A stretch of DNA of 64,000 nt from Cinnamomum chago (GCA_038049695.1 CP142452.1:33034501-33098500); one strand, 5' to 3'; positions 36,748 to 49,160 are shown, counted from the first letter of the stretch. Made by a program: numbers and translations. The notes: generated by a model not told the origin, from the letters alone.

Positions 36748-37440
36748 CTGTAAATGAAAACCTAATCGAGCCTAGCCCTCAGTTCGCCTGGGAACAAACA
36801 GACCAGCCAACCCAAGCATCAGGGCCACATTTGGACCCCTGATTATGCAGCCTTGCCTACACAGGCGCTGCACAATCGTGCCTCCAGGTGGCCTGGGCTG
36901 CGACCCTAGTCCAGGGATTGTATTAGAATAATAACAAAAAGCTATTCTAAAAGGGGTATAAAACAAACCATATGATCTATCAATCCAATGGTTCAGATGA
37001 TGCAAAACCTCAACCAAATTTTCCGAATTTTTAGATCAATCTACCGTGTTAATATATATATAAGTTTAGGATTACCTTAATCACAAACAAACTTGATCCA
37101 ACATTACCTCTAGCAGACCAGACGGAGCTATAATACCAATCTTGCATAGCAGACCAGACAATGGGGTAATGGGCGAGGTGGAAGCTTTTATCGATGAGAA
37201 TTTGACCGCTACAAACGCAATCTAAGATTGCATCGGCTCAGATCAGACACCGTTGTAGAGATCAGATATTGTCTTCCAGGGATCAATTTGGCATGATTCA
37301 CTATGCATGATCCTGGAACTAGGATGGACTACCTGAACATGGATGATGATAATAGACAGAATAGATCTTATGGATCTAACGCGAAAAAAGGGTTTTCTCC
37401 TAAGAAAACCTCATTCAATCTTTCTACGATCTAATGTCTC
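34948..37440. other. Intergenic, no supported gene
   Basis: AT-rich, with a 32-nt T-run at 36716-36747 that may be the poly(A) end of a minus-strand retrosequence. Patches of GGCCC/GGGTC-rich repeat text lie at 36110-36560. No ORF looks conserved. Confidence 0.4.
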
Positions 37441-37654
37441 TCTTCTCTCTAGGAGAATATTGAATACTTTGGGCCATGAAATGGGGCCCACAAGTGCAAA
37501 TTATTAGAAAAGGGGTTTAGAATTTTTTCGTTTTTCTTGATTTTTTGTGTTTTTACACATGTTTCCTAAAGGCTGCAAAGATTTAAGATATGAAGAATTG
37601 CATTTTTGAGGTTTATTACCATCTGGGTTAGAATATTGAATGATTTGGCATGTT

Positions 37655-37808
37655 CTTTTTTTTTTTTTTTTTTTTTTTTCAGCCAAGGGCGTTGGGACTC
37701 AAGATAGAGCGCGCATACACACGAGAAGGCAGCCCACTTAAGTGGGAAAGGAGCCCACATACACATGGGAAAAAGGCCCATACAAGTGGCCCGCAAAGTG
37801 GGAAGATG
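37655..37808 (-). mobile_element. Short poly(A) retrosequence with 14-bp target duplication
   Basis: A 154-bp insert starting with a 24-nt T-run (poly(A) on the minus strand) is flanked by TGATTTGGCATGTT at 37641-37654 and 37809-37822. That is the mark of LINE-driven retroposition. No A/B boxes were seen, so it may be a 5'-truncated SINE or a processed RNA fragment. Confidence 0.7.
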
Positions 37809-37859
37809 TGATTTGGCATGTTGGGGTCTGCACAAAGCGACAGAGAATCATATATATAG

Positions 37860-37883
37860 AAATATATATATATATATATATAT
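37860..37883 (+). repeat. (AT)n microsatellite
   Basis: Run of alternating AT between 37860 and 37883. Confidence 0.75.
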
Positions 37884-38260
37884 TTTGTGTTTTTAATATA
37901 TTTCCTAAAATCTGTGAAGATTAGTCTATGAAACTAAACATTTCGGATTTATTAGTTCAATAAAAAAGTTGAAGTGTTAAGATTACAAATTTAAGGCCCA
38001 TATATAGAAAGGTGGTTGATGGAGTTCGATCGCGCCACAAATTGCTGTGAATGTAAGTTCTGGAGACTGTTCTATGACAGCTTTGAGTGCAACGTGTGTA
38101 TGGATTTTTACACTTCAAGATATGTGAATATGGACCCATTTAAGCCCCAATTTTAAACTTAGATGGGTACACGTACGAGTGCAAGCAAACGTGATCATGC
38201 ATAAATACCATGCACATGTAATATTTTCATATGTACATGAGAGCAAACAAAGTACCACTG

Positions 38261-39020
38261 AGCTTAACCCGTTCACTTTGCTTATATATATCGCCTTTAT
38301 TACACATTTTCTTCATTACATATCCACGTTGAATAGGGTTGCAAATGGTTATCTGGTTATCCGTTTATATGAAATCTCCAATTCCGAATGAAATAGGTAT
38401 TGAACCTATTTTTGTATCTAGGAGGAATTTGGATCTGGATCCAACCAAGGGATTTGGAACATTTGTTTTCGCCCTCCACATGCTTACTGGTGCACATGTT
38501 TTTGGTGCCCACAACTAGAGCCCCACCTAGTGCTGGGAAGGTGGGGGATAGAAAGATCTCCATGGGCCTTTGTGATCTCTTTATAAAATTTTAGGCTCTT
38601 TAGATCATCATATCATTTTGATCCAAGACCCACAAGTTAACAAATTGTATATCGATCCAACAGCTCAGTCTTAATTGATCCTTCTAAAAATAGGATAAGT
38701 GATATTAAAGAGGGGTGATTGTGTGTGGTCCATTCAAATTGGTGATCAGATAGGCTCCACTAGGAGTTACCACCATACACAAGGTCTTCGGTGGATCATT
38801 CTCACACACACAAACACTTGTGCACACTCATACAGACATGCACATATATATTGGCTATGCTCTTGTCCGAACCATCCATGCAAAGTCCCTTGTCCGGCCC
38901 ATCTTGGGCCAAACTAGTCTGGGGGGAGGGTGGGTTTAATAGATTTGAATTGGACGGGCATATGTACAAAATTTGAACCCTATTAGATCATCCTAACTCC
39001 TTGATCCATGCCTCTCAATT
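38261..39020. other. Intergenic, no supported gene
   Basis: No protein, terminal repeat or RNA gene recognised; short CA-rich patch around 38806-38850. Confidence 0.4.
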
Positions 39021-39021
39021 T

Positions 39022-40675
39022 ATTTTTTTTAAGTGTAAGTAAGGTCTTCATTTTCTCATTGATAATATACAGAAACGGAAGTATACCATTCGAAAGATTG
39101 AGTATTCTTCCAAAAAAGGGCATACCCCTTCAATACAATAGGAAAGGAAAATATAAAAAGTATTAATTATCATCTAGAAACTCCATGCCTTATAGAGTTA
39201 TACAAAATATCAATATTATCAATATTCAGTGGTGGAGTTCCTAAACTTCTACTTATGAGTTTACCAATACGCATAGTCTCAGGATGAAGAAAAGAGAAGT
39301 GCGCTTTCTCATAATTTGTAATCACTACATGAATTATTCTAGCTTGAAACCGCATAGTTCATTCAGAATGGGCTGGATGAAGAAGAATTTGCTGTAAAGA
39401 AGAGTCAGCCTCAATAGTAAGTGACGAAACGATTACTGGAATGAGATTCAGAATTTGAAATACCCCCTCATAGTAATTCAGCACCGACACTATACGACCT
39501 TACAAAGGTTGGTGTAGGTCCTTCCACATAATTCCAATCAAGGTATGACTAGTGGGTACAATGGAAAGACGCCAACCATGAATTCTCTCAGCTATCGGTC
39601 TTGAAATATGCACTTGGTCACTAGGAGGAATGTTCCAATAACATTGAATACTAGTTGGTAAGATGATACCAGGGTAGAGAGCCTTAATAGTTACCACTTG
39701 AATAATTTGTTGTACCACAAAACTACTTGATTTTGCAGTGATCTGGAGAATCCTTGCATTTCTTTCTACCCACACATGCCAAACAAAAGCATTAAAGAGA
39801 AGCTTACTAAGTGTTATAGCTCCATCACTTTACTGATCTAAACGAGATATGACTAAAAGAAGAAGTTCTTGAGTGTCAATACAGTTGATTGGTACCAAGT
39901 CCAATTTATTCCCAAATCTCTTGAGAATAGGGACAATGAATCATGAGATGTGAGGCTGTCTCCCATTTGCTATCACAAAGAACACAACAAGAGTCACGGT
40001 CAACATTTTTTTGAAGCAGGAAATCCTTTGTTTTTAGTCGTCTTCTGCATAAAAGTATCCAAGCACACACTGAATGCTTTTTAATACACCCTTTGAACCA
40101 TACTGCTGAAGTCCACTGAATTTGCTAGGTAGGGATATTACATATTAACTTGTAGGAAGATTTCAGAGAAAATTGACCCTGCTCTTCTAGTGTCCAAACA
40201 ATTTCATCATCAAACATATGCCAAGGAACAATTTCACTAGGGATTTTCTAGAAGATATCCATCAAAGCAGACAATGTTGGGTTTGGAAGATGCCATCCAT
40301 CATGAAGAAACCTACTAACCCCGATATCAGTGCCCATGCGTAGATTATAAATTGCTCTTTCACCATATTGGACTTTTAACCGACCCCCGCTGAGCCATGG
40401 GCCGGTCCAAAAGTGTGTGAGCCGCCCATTCCCAATCATAAATTTTATGTGAGGTAACACATAAGGTTTCAGAGCCAAGATACCTTTCCAACCCCAAGAA
40501 GCACTTGTTGGTATTGAAATATCCCAAAAGGAAATCCCTTTCAAATACCTTGCATTAATCCAGATATTCCAGCAGGTTTGCTTGTTAATGACAATATTCC
40601 ATACCTGCTTAAGAAGTGCAACCTTGGCAATTCCGAAGATAGATCGAATGCCAAGTCCTCTCAAGTTAAATGGTT
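39022..40675 (-). pseudogene. 5'-truncated LINE: end of ORF2
   Basis: Minus-strand protein pieces match the C-terminal third of plant LINE ORF2 in order. 40664-40248 reads LGIRSI...LLKQVW...GWKGILAL...IGNGRLTHFWTGPW, the usual segment after the reverse transcriptase. A zinc-ribbon (zf-RVT) region follows around 40200-39900, then 39775-39500 (VERNARI...WKDL). The tail is an A-rich stretch at 39022-39029. It is 5'-truncated near 40675 and broken by stops and frame changes. No target duplication was identified. Confidence 0.72.
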
Positions 40676-41323
40676 ATAGAAGGCATAATTCTTTTAAGAT
40701 TTCTATCCAACAGTTAATGACCATTAGATGAGTGTTAAAATTGGGATTGTTCCAATTATGGGGGGTAGTAAGTCTCAGGGGCTTTAATTGATCATTTGGA
40801 GATCCCATGTGCCTAACAAAAGGGAGAACACATGACGTCTTTTATGAGAGAAATTTTCACATCCAAAACTTTTCTACTAAGGAAATAGTGTGTTTCAAAC
40901 ATATGTAAACGATTTAAGTAAATAGTTCAAGTAATGTGTTTCAAACGTAGTACATAGTTCAAGAAATGTGTTGCAAACGAAGTTAATATTCAAGTAATGA
41001 TTTGGGCAGCCACAAAATTGAAAAAAAAAATTAGAAAGTGGGATTAAGTGATTTTCTTATATTTTATATGATTTCAAAATCCATGAGGATATATCTAAAA
41101 CAAGAAAGTTCTTGCATTGGGGTTTATCATATTTATGAAAATATTGAATGGTTTCAATTAAGAATTGGGGCGCAGCTCCCCCGCAGCTCCCCTAAGCTGG
41201 GTACCAAAAAAAAAAAGATTTGGGGCCCACTAAACATAAAAATCACATAGTGGGATTTAGATATTTCCGTGTTTTTCTCAAAATATGCGAGGATCTAATA
41301 TGCCAAACTTTGAGTTTTAAGGT
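40676..41323. other. Intergenic with part of the 37.5/49 kb repeat
   Basis: No gene. The segment 41130-41323 belongs to the divergent local repeat and is the left flank of the copia insertion. Confidence 0.45.
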
Positions 41324-41328
41324 TTACC

Positions 41329-41808
41329 TGTAAAATCTGATATGGTTTGCAATACAAATCAAACCTATGGATCTAGATTTATGCATTAAACAATATATGA
41401 TTTCAAATTATATAAAAGTGTACCTTGCGCTATGATCTTAATGATGAGCAGATCTCTTTCCTCAAATAGGGTTTTCTCATATCTCCTTTTCACCGACTCC
41501 AATATGCGTGAAGTTGATGGTTACTTTTTCAGATCTCGTAGGTTGAGGGAGAGAACCAGAAAACTATATATATAGATAAGCCCTAGAAAGATTTCTTCCC
41601 ATTAAAGAAATCTAATAAAGGTAAGTTTCCTTAATTCCCTCAAATTAGCCAACAAGAGTCCTATTTGACTAAGTTTACTAAAACTGAATCCAAGATAAAC
41701 TTAGAAAAACCAAAAACCAAAAGGGAAAAGTAACTTAAATTAGTGGGCTCAAACCGTGGGTCCTAGCAGTGTTACACATGTGGTCATGAGAACCACTCAT
41801 GTCTAACA
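41329..41808 (-). repeat. 3' LTR of the copia element
   Basis: Minus-strand TGTTAGAC...GATTTTACA, 480 bp. The polypurine tract AAGTGGGAGAT (41809-41819 read in reverse) abuts it. Confidence 0.93.
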
Positions 41809-42465
41809 ATCTCCCACTTGGTCTGAATGACCACACATATGTGATCTCCCAATTGGTTATGATAACCACCAATATTCAATCCACCTTCTATTTTTATTTT
41901 TATTTTGAAAACTATGTTTTATAAAATGACTCAACTTGGATTCAACAAATTTTAAAATCCTAGCGAGTGGCCACTCATTTGTAAAAAATAGCCCAATCAT
42001 TCTTGTTTATGCTAATTTTTATATACTGTAACAAAATGAAACCAATAATGCGAGTCATGGCGGTCGAACATCAATTTTGCGACATAATTCCTTCCATGTA
42101 CCACAACATTAGTGATTCCATTTAGTCAAGTCATAAATCGAGGAAACTAAGAGGAGTGGACTAAAAATTCCTATTTATTAGTCTAACTGAAATTTATCTT
42201 GCTTTTCAATAATGAATTAATTGTGCACACAAAATTTAAGCAAGAGAACATAATTATTCTTAATGAAAACTGATTAACAAAAATGTCTAAGTAAATATTC
42301 AACCACATACATTAAGGTAACACAATGAGACCCATTTCTCTAACATGACCATTATAGGCCTCTGCCGTAATGCTTTAGTCATAGGATCTGCAATCATGAG
42401 CTTTGTACTGATTTGCTCTATAGACACTAAACCATCCCGAACATTCTCTTTAATGGCAAGATATT

Positions 42466-43089
42466 TTATCTAAAAGTGTTTTGCAGCGCTAGAATTCTTG
42501 TTGTTGTTAGCGAAGCAACGGATGAGGTATTATCATAATAAATTCTCAGCAGCTTAGAAATGAAATCCATGATCTGAAACCTTGAAATAAAATTTCGCAG
42601 CCATACAGCTTGATTAGTGGCCTCAAAGCATGCCACAAATTCTGCTTGAAATGTGGAAGAAGCAGTTGTAATTTTTTTAACACTTTTCCACAAAACAGCC
42701 CTACCAGCAAGGAGAAAAATGTATCCTGCTGTAGATCTCCTTGTGTCGAGACACCCATCAAAATCTGAGTCTGAATATCCAATCACTTCCAAGTGATCAG
42801 ATTTTCTATAAGTGAGCATATGTTCTTTAGTCCCTTGTAAATATCGCATGACCTTCTTTGCTGCTGTCCAATGTACCATGACAGGGTTAGACTGATACCT
42901 TCCTAACATGCTAACTGCAAAATTAATGTCTGGACGGGTATAAGTCTGAGCATATAAAAGACTTCCTACAACAGAAGCATATGGAATATCTTGCATCTGT
43001 TTTCTCTCGATGTCATTTCTTGGACATTGATCTTTGGAGAATAGATCACCTCTTGATATATGTGCTTTTCCTCTAGAACAATTTTGCAT
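42466..43089 (-). pseudogene. Copia RNase H domain
   Basis: A 207-residue segment with the standard copia RNase H motifs: DINFAVSMLGRY and KKVMRYLQGT upstream, then GYSDSDFDGCLDTRRSTAGY (catalytic Asp), EAEFVACFEATNQAVWLRN-like text reading QAEFVACFE here, and YYDNTSSVAS. It degrades the RNA strand during reverse transcription in active elements. The C-terminal end (after 42466) is broken by stops. Confidence 0.9.
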
Positions 43090-43229
43090 ATTGAATTATT
43101 TAAGAACTCTATTGATATATGCTTTCTATGAAAGTCCTAGTAGTCCTCAAGATCCGTTTCTAATAATCTCGATTCCAAGCACAAAGAATGCTTCATCATA
43201 TCTTTCATTTCAAAATTCTTTGTGAGGTA

Positions 43230-43708
43230 TTCTTTTGTTGCATGTAGTAGTCCAAGATCACTACTAGCAAGTAGAATGTCATCTACATATATGACTAAAA
43301 TAATGAACTTGCTCCCACTGATCTTCAGGTATATACATTGATCAACAATGTTTTCCTGAAACCCGAAGGAGGTAATGGTATCATGGAACTTAATATATAT
43401 AATTGCCTTGAAGCTTGTTTAAGTCCATATATAGATTTCTTTAATCTACAAACTAGTTTTTCTTTGCATTTGTCCTCAAGTCCTTCTGGTTGTTTCATAT
43501 ATACTTCTTCAGATAAATTCTCATTTAAGAATGTTGTTTTCACATCCATTTGATGTAACTCTAAATTAAAATGAGCTACTAATGCCATTATGATTTGAAA
43601 AGAGTCCTTCGAAGAAACTGGTGAAAATGTCTCTTTATAATCAATATTTTTCCTTTTGAGTAAATCCCTTAGCCACAAGTCTGGCCTTAAATCATTTGAT
43701 TTCATCAT
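43230..43708 (-). pseudogene. Copia reverse transcriptase (broken)
   Basis: The segment 43708-43325 carries KNIDYKETFSPV, LELHQMDVKTTFLNENL and KKSIYGLKQASRQ, typical of the copia polymerase. The catalytic YVDD box is found in a different frame at about 43272-43300 on the minus strand, so a frameshift separates the halves. The expected AWN-type text after KQASRQ is disturbed. Confidence 0.88.
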
Positions 43709-43913
43709 TTGAGTCTCGCTTGGTCTTAAAGATCCTTTTGCATTCTATAGTCGTGGACCCTGAAGGCAATTCGACGAGATCCCATACTTTATTTATTGAC
43801 ATGGATTTTAACTCTTCTTGCATGGCATCAATCCATTTATTTGAATCATCTCCTTTAATGGCTTGTGAAAATGTTACCGGATCTTCTTTAACACCTATAT
43901 CAAAATCAGATTC

Positions 43914-44177
43914 TTAAAGATAAACAATATAGTCATCCGATATAGCAGACCTCTTAGATCTTTGGGATCTTTTTAAAGCTTCTGATTCTACTAAATTTTG
44001 ATTCGGAAGAATAATATCTTCAATCATATCATTATGAGTGACATTCTCATCTAGTGGTACATCTGGTATGGTAGGTTGTATTTCTATCGTATCGTTATGA
44101 ACAAAGTCATTTGGAATTCCCACTCTAATCGTTTCAATCGGTACATGAATAGGTATCCGATGTTCTTCAAATACCAC
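43914..44177 (-). pseudogene. Copia integrase-RT linker segment
   Basis: An 87-residue acidic, low-conservation piece (VFEEHRIPI...SKRSAISDDYIVYL). It lies between integrase and reverse transcriptase in the expected place, just downstream of the 118-bp duplication. Confidence 0.6.
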
Positions 44178-44413
44178 ATTTCGTGGTGCATTGCTCCCAC
44201 TAATGTCGTCATTTTCTATGAATCTGGCATTTCTGATTTCAACAATTCTAATGGTATAAGTAGGACAGTAAAATCTAAAACCTTTGGACCTTTAGATTTC
44301 GTGGTGCATTGCTCCCACTAATGTCGTCATTTTCTATGAATCTGGCATTTCCGATTTCAACAATTCTAGTGGTATAAGTAGGACAGTAAAATCTAAAACT
44401 TTTGGACCTTTTA
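44178..44413 (-). repeat. 118-bp tandem duplication in the copia coding region
   Basis: The stretch starting ATTTCGTGGTGCATTGCTCC at 44178 is repeated from 44296 with few differences. As 118 is not a multiple of three, the second copy shifts the frame in the integrase C-terminal region. Confidence 0.85.
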
Positions 44414-44514
44414 GGATATCCAATAAAATACCGACTGATAGTCATAGGGTCCAATTTCCTCTCTTTTGCGTTATAAATTCTAGCTTCCGCTGGACAACCC
44501 CAAACATACAGATG

Positions 44515-45081
44515 TCATAAACTTAGCTTCTTACCTTTCCATAACTCGTAACGAGTTTTAGGAACAGCCTTAGTGGGTACACGGTTTAGGATATATGCAG
44601 CTATTTTTAGGGCTTCTCCCCACATAGAGTCAGGTAATTTAGAACTATTTAACATACTCCGTGCCATTTCCATAAGCGTTCTATTACGTCTTTTAGCCAC
44701 ATCATTTTGATGTGGGCAGTCAAGCAATGTATATTCAGCACGAATGCCATGACTTTCCAGGAATTTTGCAAATAGACCAAGATTTTGACCCGATTCTTCA
44801 TACCTCCCATAATGCTCTCCACCCCTATCAGATCTCACAACCTTTATTTTTCTGTCTAACTGTTTTTCAACTTCAACCTTGTAGATTTCAAAGGCTTTTA
44901 ATGATTTTGATTTCTCATATAACAGGGAGACATATCCATATCTAGTGAAACCATCAATAAAGGTGCTAAAGTATTTTTGACCATTATAACATGGCGTAGG
45001 AAAATAACCATAAATATCTGTGTGGATTAATTCAAGTGGTTCTAAACGTCTTGTGGCCTTATGTTTATTGGTGTTTTTGGT
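44515..45081 (-). pseudogene. Copia integrase core
   Basis: On the minus strand a [10 protein letters not shown] segment (about 44950) supplies the first catalytic Asp. [10 protein letters not shown] supplies the second, and the [12 protein letters not shown] segment the Glu, completing the DDE triad. The normal HNQQNGVAERKNR-type text reads as a variant, [12 protein letters not shown]. It would insert the cDNA in an active copy. The stretch joining it to the protease segment (stop at 45082) is interrupted. Confidence 0.88.
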
Positions 45082-45846
45082 CTACTTGCGTTTTATGCAT
45101 CCTATACAAACACCAAAATCAGTAAAATCTAGGGCTCTTAACACCCAGTCATTTACTAATCTCTTTAATCTCTCTTGAGATATGTGTCCTAGCCTTTTAT
45201 GCCACAAAATCGATGAGTTTTCATTCAAGACTCCTCTCTTAATACCAACATTCATAATATTATTCTCATACAAGATAAGTAAGGAACTAGAAAAATATGG
45301 ATCCAGATTCAATTTATAAAGACCATCACATAAAATACCACCACCAATTAAAACTTGATTCTTATAAATACTCAAGATACCGTGTCCAAAAGAGAAGGTA
45401 TAACCTTCTAAATAAAGTCTAGATAAATAAATTAAATTTCTACTAATCGTAGGAACATAAAAAGTGGTATTAAGGTCCAACTGGAATCCAGAATCAAGAA
45501 TCAGTTTGCAAGTCCCCACCGCTTTCACTTCAGCATCCAACCGGTTTCCCATAAAAATGTTTCTTTGATCATTGTTTGGACTCCGGCTTGAGTGAAAGCC
45601 CTGCATGGAATTTTCCATATGAACAGTGGCACCAGAATCAATCCACCAAGTATTTGAAGGAACATCTAAAAGATTTGTTTCATAACAAGCAAAAGAGTTA
45701 TTTATACCTCTAGATTCAAACCATTTCTGTCTCTTCAAGCAGTCTTTCTTCGGATGTCCCTTTTTGTTGTAAAAGAAGCACCTTTGTTCACTACCTTTCT
45801 TCCCGACTTGGTCAGTCGAAGTAGGTTTCTTCCCTTTTTTTTTCAA
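45082..45846 (-). pseudogene. Copia gag end, protease and pre-integrase domain
   Basis: A 254-residue segment starting (on a TTG) within gag. The zinc knuckle reads CFFYNKKGHPKKDC, with Tyr in place of the second Cys, so metal binding would be lost. The protease active site is WWIDSGATVHM, followed by the usual aspartyl-protease body. The pre-integrase zinc region starts at LWHKRLGHIS and ends in CIGCIKRK. It is in the same frame as the upstream gag but separated from it by a TAG at 45927-45925. Confidence 0.87.
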
Positions 45847-45924
45847 ACCTTTCTTTCCCTTGAGATATGTTTTCTTGTTCGAAGGGGTGTTGGAGATGGA
45901 ATTTACTTTGTGTAACTACCCTGC

Positions 45925-46524
45925 CTACCTAAGTCCGCCTTCTTCTTGGACACACATTGAGACCAACTCATTCGTAGTCCATTTCTCCTTATAAGTATTG
46001 TATGAAAATTTTAAAGGCCCAAATTGAGGGGGCAAGGAGTTCAAAATAAATTGGACTATGTAATTTTCAGAAATTGTCATTACTAGAGAGTTGAGTTGGG
46101 CCACTATATCCCTCATCTCCATGTTATGTTCCCTAATACCGCTAGATCCATCATATTTCATTGAAGATAATTTGGAAATCAAAGTAGCTGCTAAAGCCTT
46201 ATCAGATGCTTGAAATTGATGCTCCACATATTCGAGATAGGCCTTTGCATTTTCATTATTCGGGATAGAACCACGAATATTTTTAGCTATGGATCTTTTG
46301 ATCATCATAAGACTTAGACGGTTGGCCTTGATCAATTATTCATAATATGCTCTTGCAGCTTGAGAACTATTTTCAGTAAGATCAGCAAGTTTGGGTTCCA
46401 TAATAGCAGTGTCCAAGTTTAAGCAACCCAAGGTTAATAAAAGTTTATCTTTCCAATCAATAAAATATGATCCATTTAACATTGGAATGCTCGAGAGATG
46501 TCCATTCAAGGCAGTGGGAGTCAA
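45925..46524 (-). pseudogene. Copia gag capsid part (UBN2-like)
   Basis: Two same-frame segments, 46524-46336 and 46335-45925, are split only by a TAA at 46338-46336. They read LNGSYFIDWKDKLLLTLG, then NRLSLMMIKRSI and QFILNSLPPQFGPL, typical of plant copia Gag. It would form the particle shell; here it is truncated by the stop. Confidence 0.88.
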
Positions 46525-48522
46525 TGCTGGAATATAAAGGGAAAAATGCCCAATTACTTTAATGCTTTGAATTCACGCTAAAACATTAATCTAGGATGAT
46601 TCGGTGCATAAATGTAGCATAGCAGGTGAGTGATCCAGTTCATCATCGTAGTCCCTCCTTTGGGCCGAGACTACAACATCCAATAGGATCGCTTTTGGTG
46701 GAATCCTATCCATCCATAGGGCTAATGAGATAGTATGAAGGCAATTCGCTAGGCTTTATACCTTTGGGTATAGGAACCAAAAACCAATTGGGTACATATA
46801 TCAAATTACCCTATTCCGGTCATATAATTATTTGAGTGGCGATCGTACCTTTAGGCTGATCCTCACTCTCATAATTTAGGATCGCAAGTCTACTGCTATT
46901 ATCCTTGCACAAGAAATAGTGTTAAGGGTCTTAAATTTCAATTGATACCTATAAGTTTTTATAATTGGGCCACTTTGGTGACAACCACACTACTAAAACC
47001 TATGGGTTTCAATTGAGTTAATAGCATTCATAAAGGATGGTCGAATTAAGATTGGTTATCATGTCACTAGTGGTGAAAATAAGATATTGGGCCATTATAT
47101 CTCCAAAATCGATTCATATTTTTCTAATCTCATAATAGTTTATTAGGTCCATGAAATAAACACACAATTACTAAATATTTTCTTATTTGTTATGGTTCCC
47201 AAATATTCATGGACACTTAGAATGTATCTAAACAAAATGGTAGGATCTAATAACAAATGACCCAAAGTAAACAAGGAACAGTAAAAGTGACATAAAAAAA
47301 AAATATATATATATATATCCAATCCAGATAATAAATAATCAAACCCACTAAAGAAAATTGGAATAATAAATGCACAGTAAAATTATAACAAACAAATGTA
47401 ACAATCACAGCATAATCAATAACATTGAGTACCAAACTGATATGGGCCTATAAATTGTTAATATAGGCGAGTTTAGTCAAATATGATAAAAAGGAACTAA
47501 CATTATCATAAGTGTACAATAGTCCATCCAGGCAGATCGTGATTCAAAATCACTGTCTAATTATGCCATAGTTAACAAATTGTTGGATGAGTGATCAGAT
47601 CTTACCACTAGCTTTAATGAACACACATGCGAAAATTGATTGTAAATCTGATTCATTAATGAAATAGAAATCATAATGATCTTTTATAATGGATGAAACC
47701 GGTTGATCTAGTCAACCTGGGTGATGAGCGCTTTCAACAGCAAGTAGTGTGTTCTAATCTATGACATGATAGGTTATGATCGGGTAAGAAAAAAAATGAG
47801 GGGGCCGAGATATCCAAAATAAAAGCCCTACCAAACTTTAGATGTACACAAAAAAAAAAAAAAAAAAAATCGTAACTTGGCCCAGTTAGAAACCGAAACA
47901 GTAGCCGGATTTGTACACACACCCATTGAAATTGCTAAAGTGGAGTGGGGTCAAGGGCCGAGTCAATGATACTTGAATCCGGTTCGGCTGCTGCATAACA
48001 GGGTGAAAACACAGAAGACCAATATCCCACTCATCACTTTCCTTACCCAGATTTCATGGTAACACTCCTGCCACTTGCAGCAAGAGGCAGTAGCTAGTAA
48101 GGTTACATGTCCACGTTGCGCATTCACGCATCACATGAGTGTTGAGTGTATAAAAGGTGCACTCACACCAACTATGAGGCCTTTGATACTCATTGTAAAT
48201 AACTTGCAACAATAATCCAAAGAATCACATGGTTATGTGTGCACTCAAATTCTTTGGACCCATAACGTGATCTGACGACCACTAAACTCTTATTGAATAA
48301 TCGATTTACATGGAACCAATTTGTATAAAACGAGATGTGCATAAAACTTGAAATATGCAAATATCAATTGAATCAAATACACAAATAGTAAAGTCGATCA
48401 GGCGACCATTATAAAAACCAGTTAATCGATTATTCATGATCCAAAATCCCTTTTAGTTAGAATCATAACAAAAGATTATCTTCCAACTTAGAGATTGTTA
48501 AATGCAAAAATCGGAACCTATT
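46525..48522 (-). other. Copia leader region between 5' LTR and gag
   Basis: About 2 kb without a credible ORF separate the primer site from gag. That is long for the untranslated leader of a copia element and may include later insertions or lost coding sequence. An (AT)n run lies at about 47306-47318. Confidence 0.5.
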
Positions 48523-48536
48523 GCTTTGATACCAAT
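48523..48536 (-). other. Primer-binding site (Met-tRNA)
   Basis: Minus-strand ATTGGTATCAAAGC directly after the 5' LTR end GATTTTACA. Confidence 0.88.
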
Positions 48537-49017
48537 TGTAAAATCTGATATGGTTTGCAATATAAATCAAACCTATGGATTTAGATTTATTCATTAAACA
48601 ATATATGATCTCAAATTATATTAAAGCGTACCTTGCGCCATGATCTTGATGATAAGCAGATCTCTTTTCTCAAATAGGGTTTTCTCCTATCTCTCTTATC
48701 ACCCACTCCAATATGCGTGAAGTTGATTGTTACTTTTTCAGATCTCGTAGGTTAAGGGAGAGAACCCGAAAACCATATATATAGATAAGCCCTAGAGAGA
48801 TTTCTTTCAATCAAAGAAATCTAATAAAGGTAAGTTTCCTTAATTCCCTCAAATTAGCCAACAAGAGTCTTATTTGATTGAGTTTACTAAAATTGAATCC
48901 AAGATAAACTTAGTAAAACCAAAAACCAAAAGGGGAAAGTAATTTAAATTAGTGGGCTCAAACCGTGGGTCCCAATAGTGTTGCACATGTGGTCATGAGG
49001 ATCACTCATGTCTAACA
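48537..49017 (-). repeat. 5' LTR of the copia element
   Basis: 481 bp, homologous along its length to 41329-41808. A TATATATA stretch at about 48775-48783 may be the TATA box. Confidence 0.93.
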
Positions 49018-49160
49018 TTACCATCTATCTATGAGAATATTGAATAACTTGGATCATTAATTGGAAGCCCTTTCTCTTCACATATTTCTCAAAGTCTATG
49101 ATATTGAAGACATGAGACTAAACATCTTGTGGTTTAAAAGTTTAATAAAAAATTTAGGGG

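Larger units (their letters stand above)
37455..38260 (+). repeat. Divergent repeat shared with the 41.1 and 49-50.3 kb region
   Basis: Segments such as GAATATTGAATGATTTGG, CACATGTTTCCTAAAG...AAGAT and TTACAAATTTAAGGCCCA recur in order at 41130-41328 and 49023-49155, then at 50137-50330. They mark an old local duplication that later elements interrupted. The 37940-37985 stretch corresponds to the position where the hairpin at 49161-50123 is inserted in the other copy. Confidence 0.55.
41329..49017 (-). mobile_element. Complete Ty1/copia retrotransposon (7.7 kb), inactivated
   Basis: The LTRs at 41329-41808 (480 bp) and 48537-49017 (481 bp) are flanked by a perfect TTACC target duplication (41324-41328 and 49018-49022). 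On the minus strand a Met-tRNA primer site follows the 5' LTR and a polypurine tract precedes the 3' LTR. The order gag, zinc knuckle, protease, integrase, reverse transcriptase, RNase H places integrase before reverse transcriptase, which defines Ty1/copia. By eye the LTRs differ at roughly 35 of 480 positions (about 7%), so the insertion is old. In-frame stops, frameshifts and a 118-bp duplication inactivate it. Confidence 0.95.
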
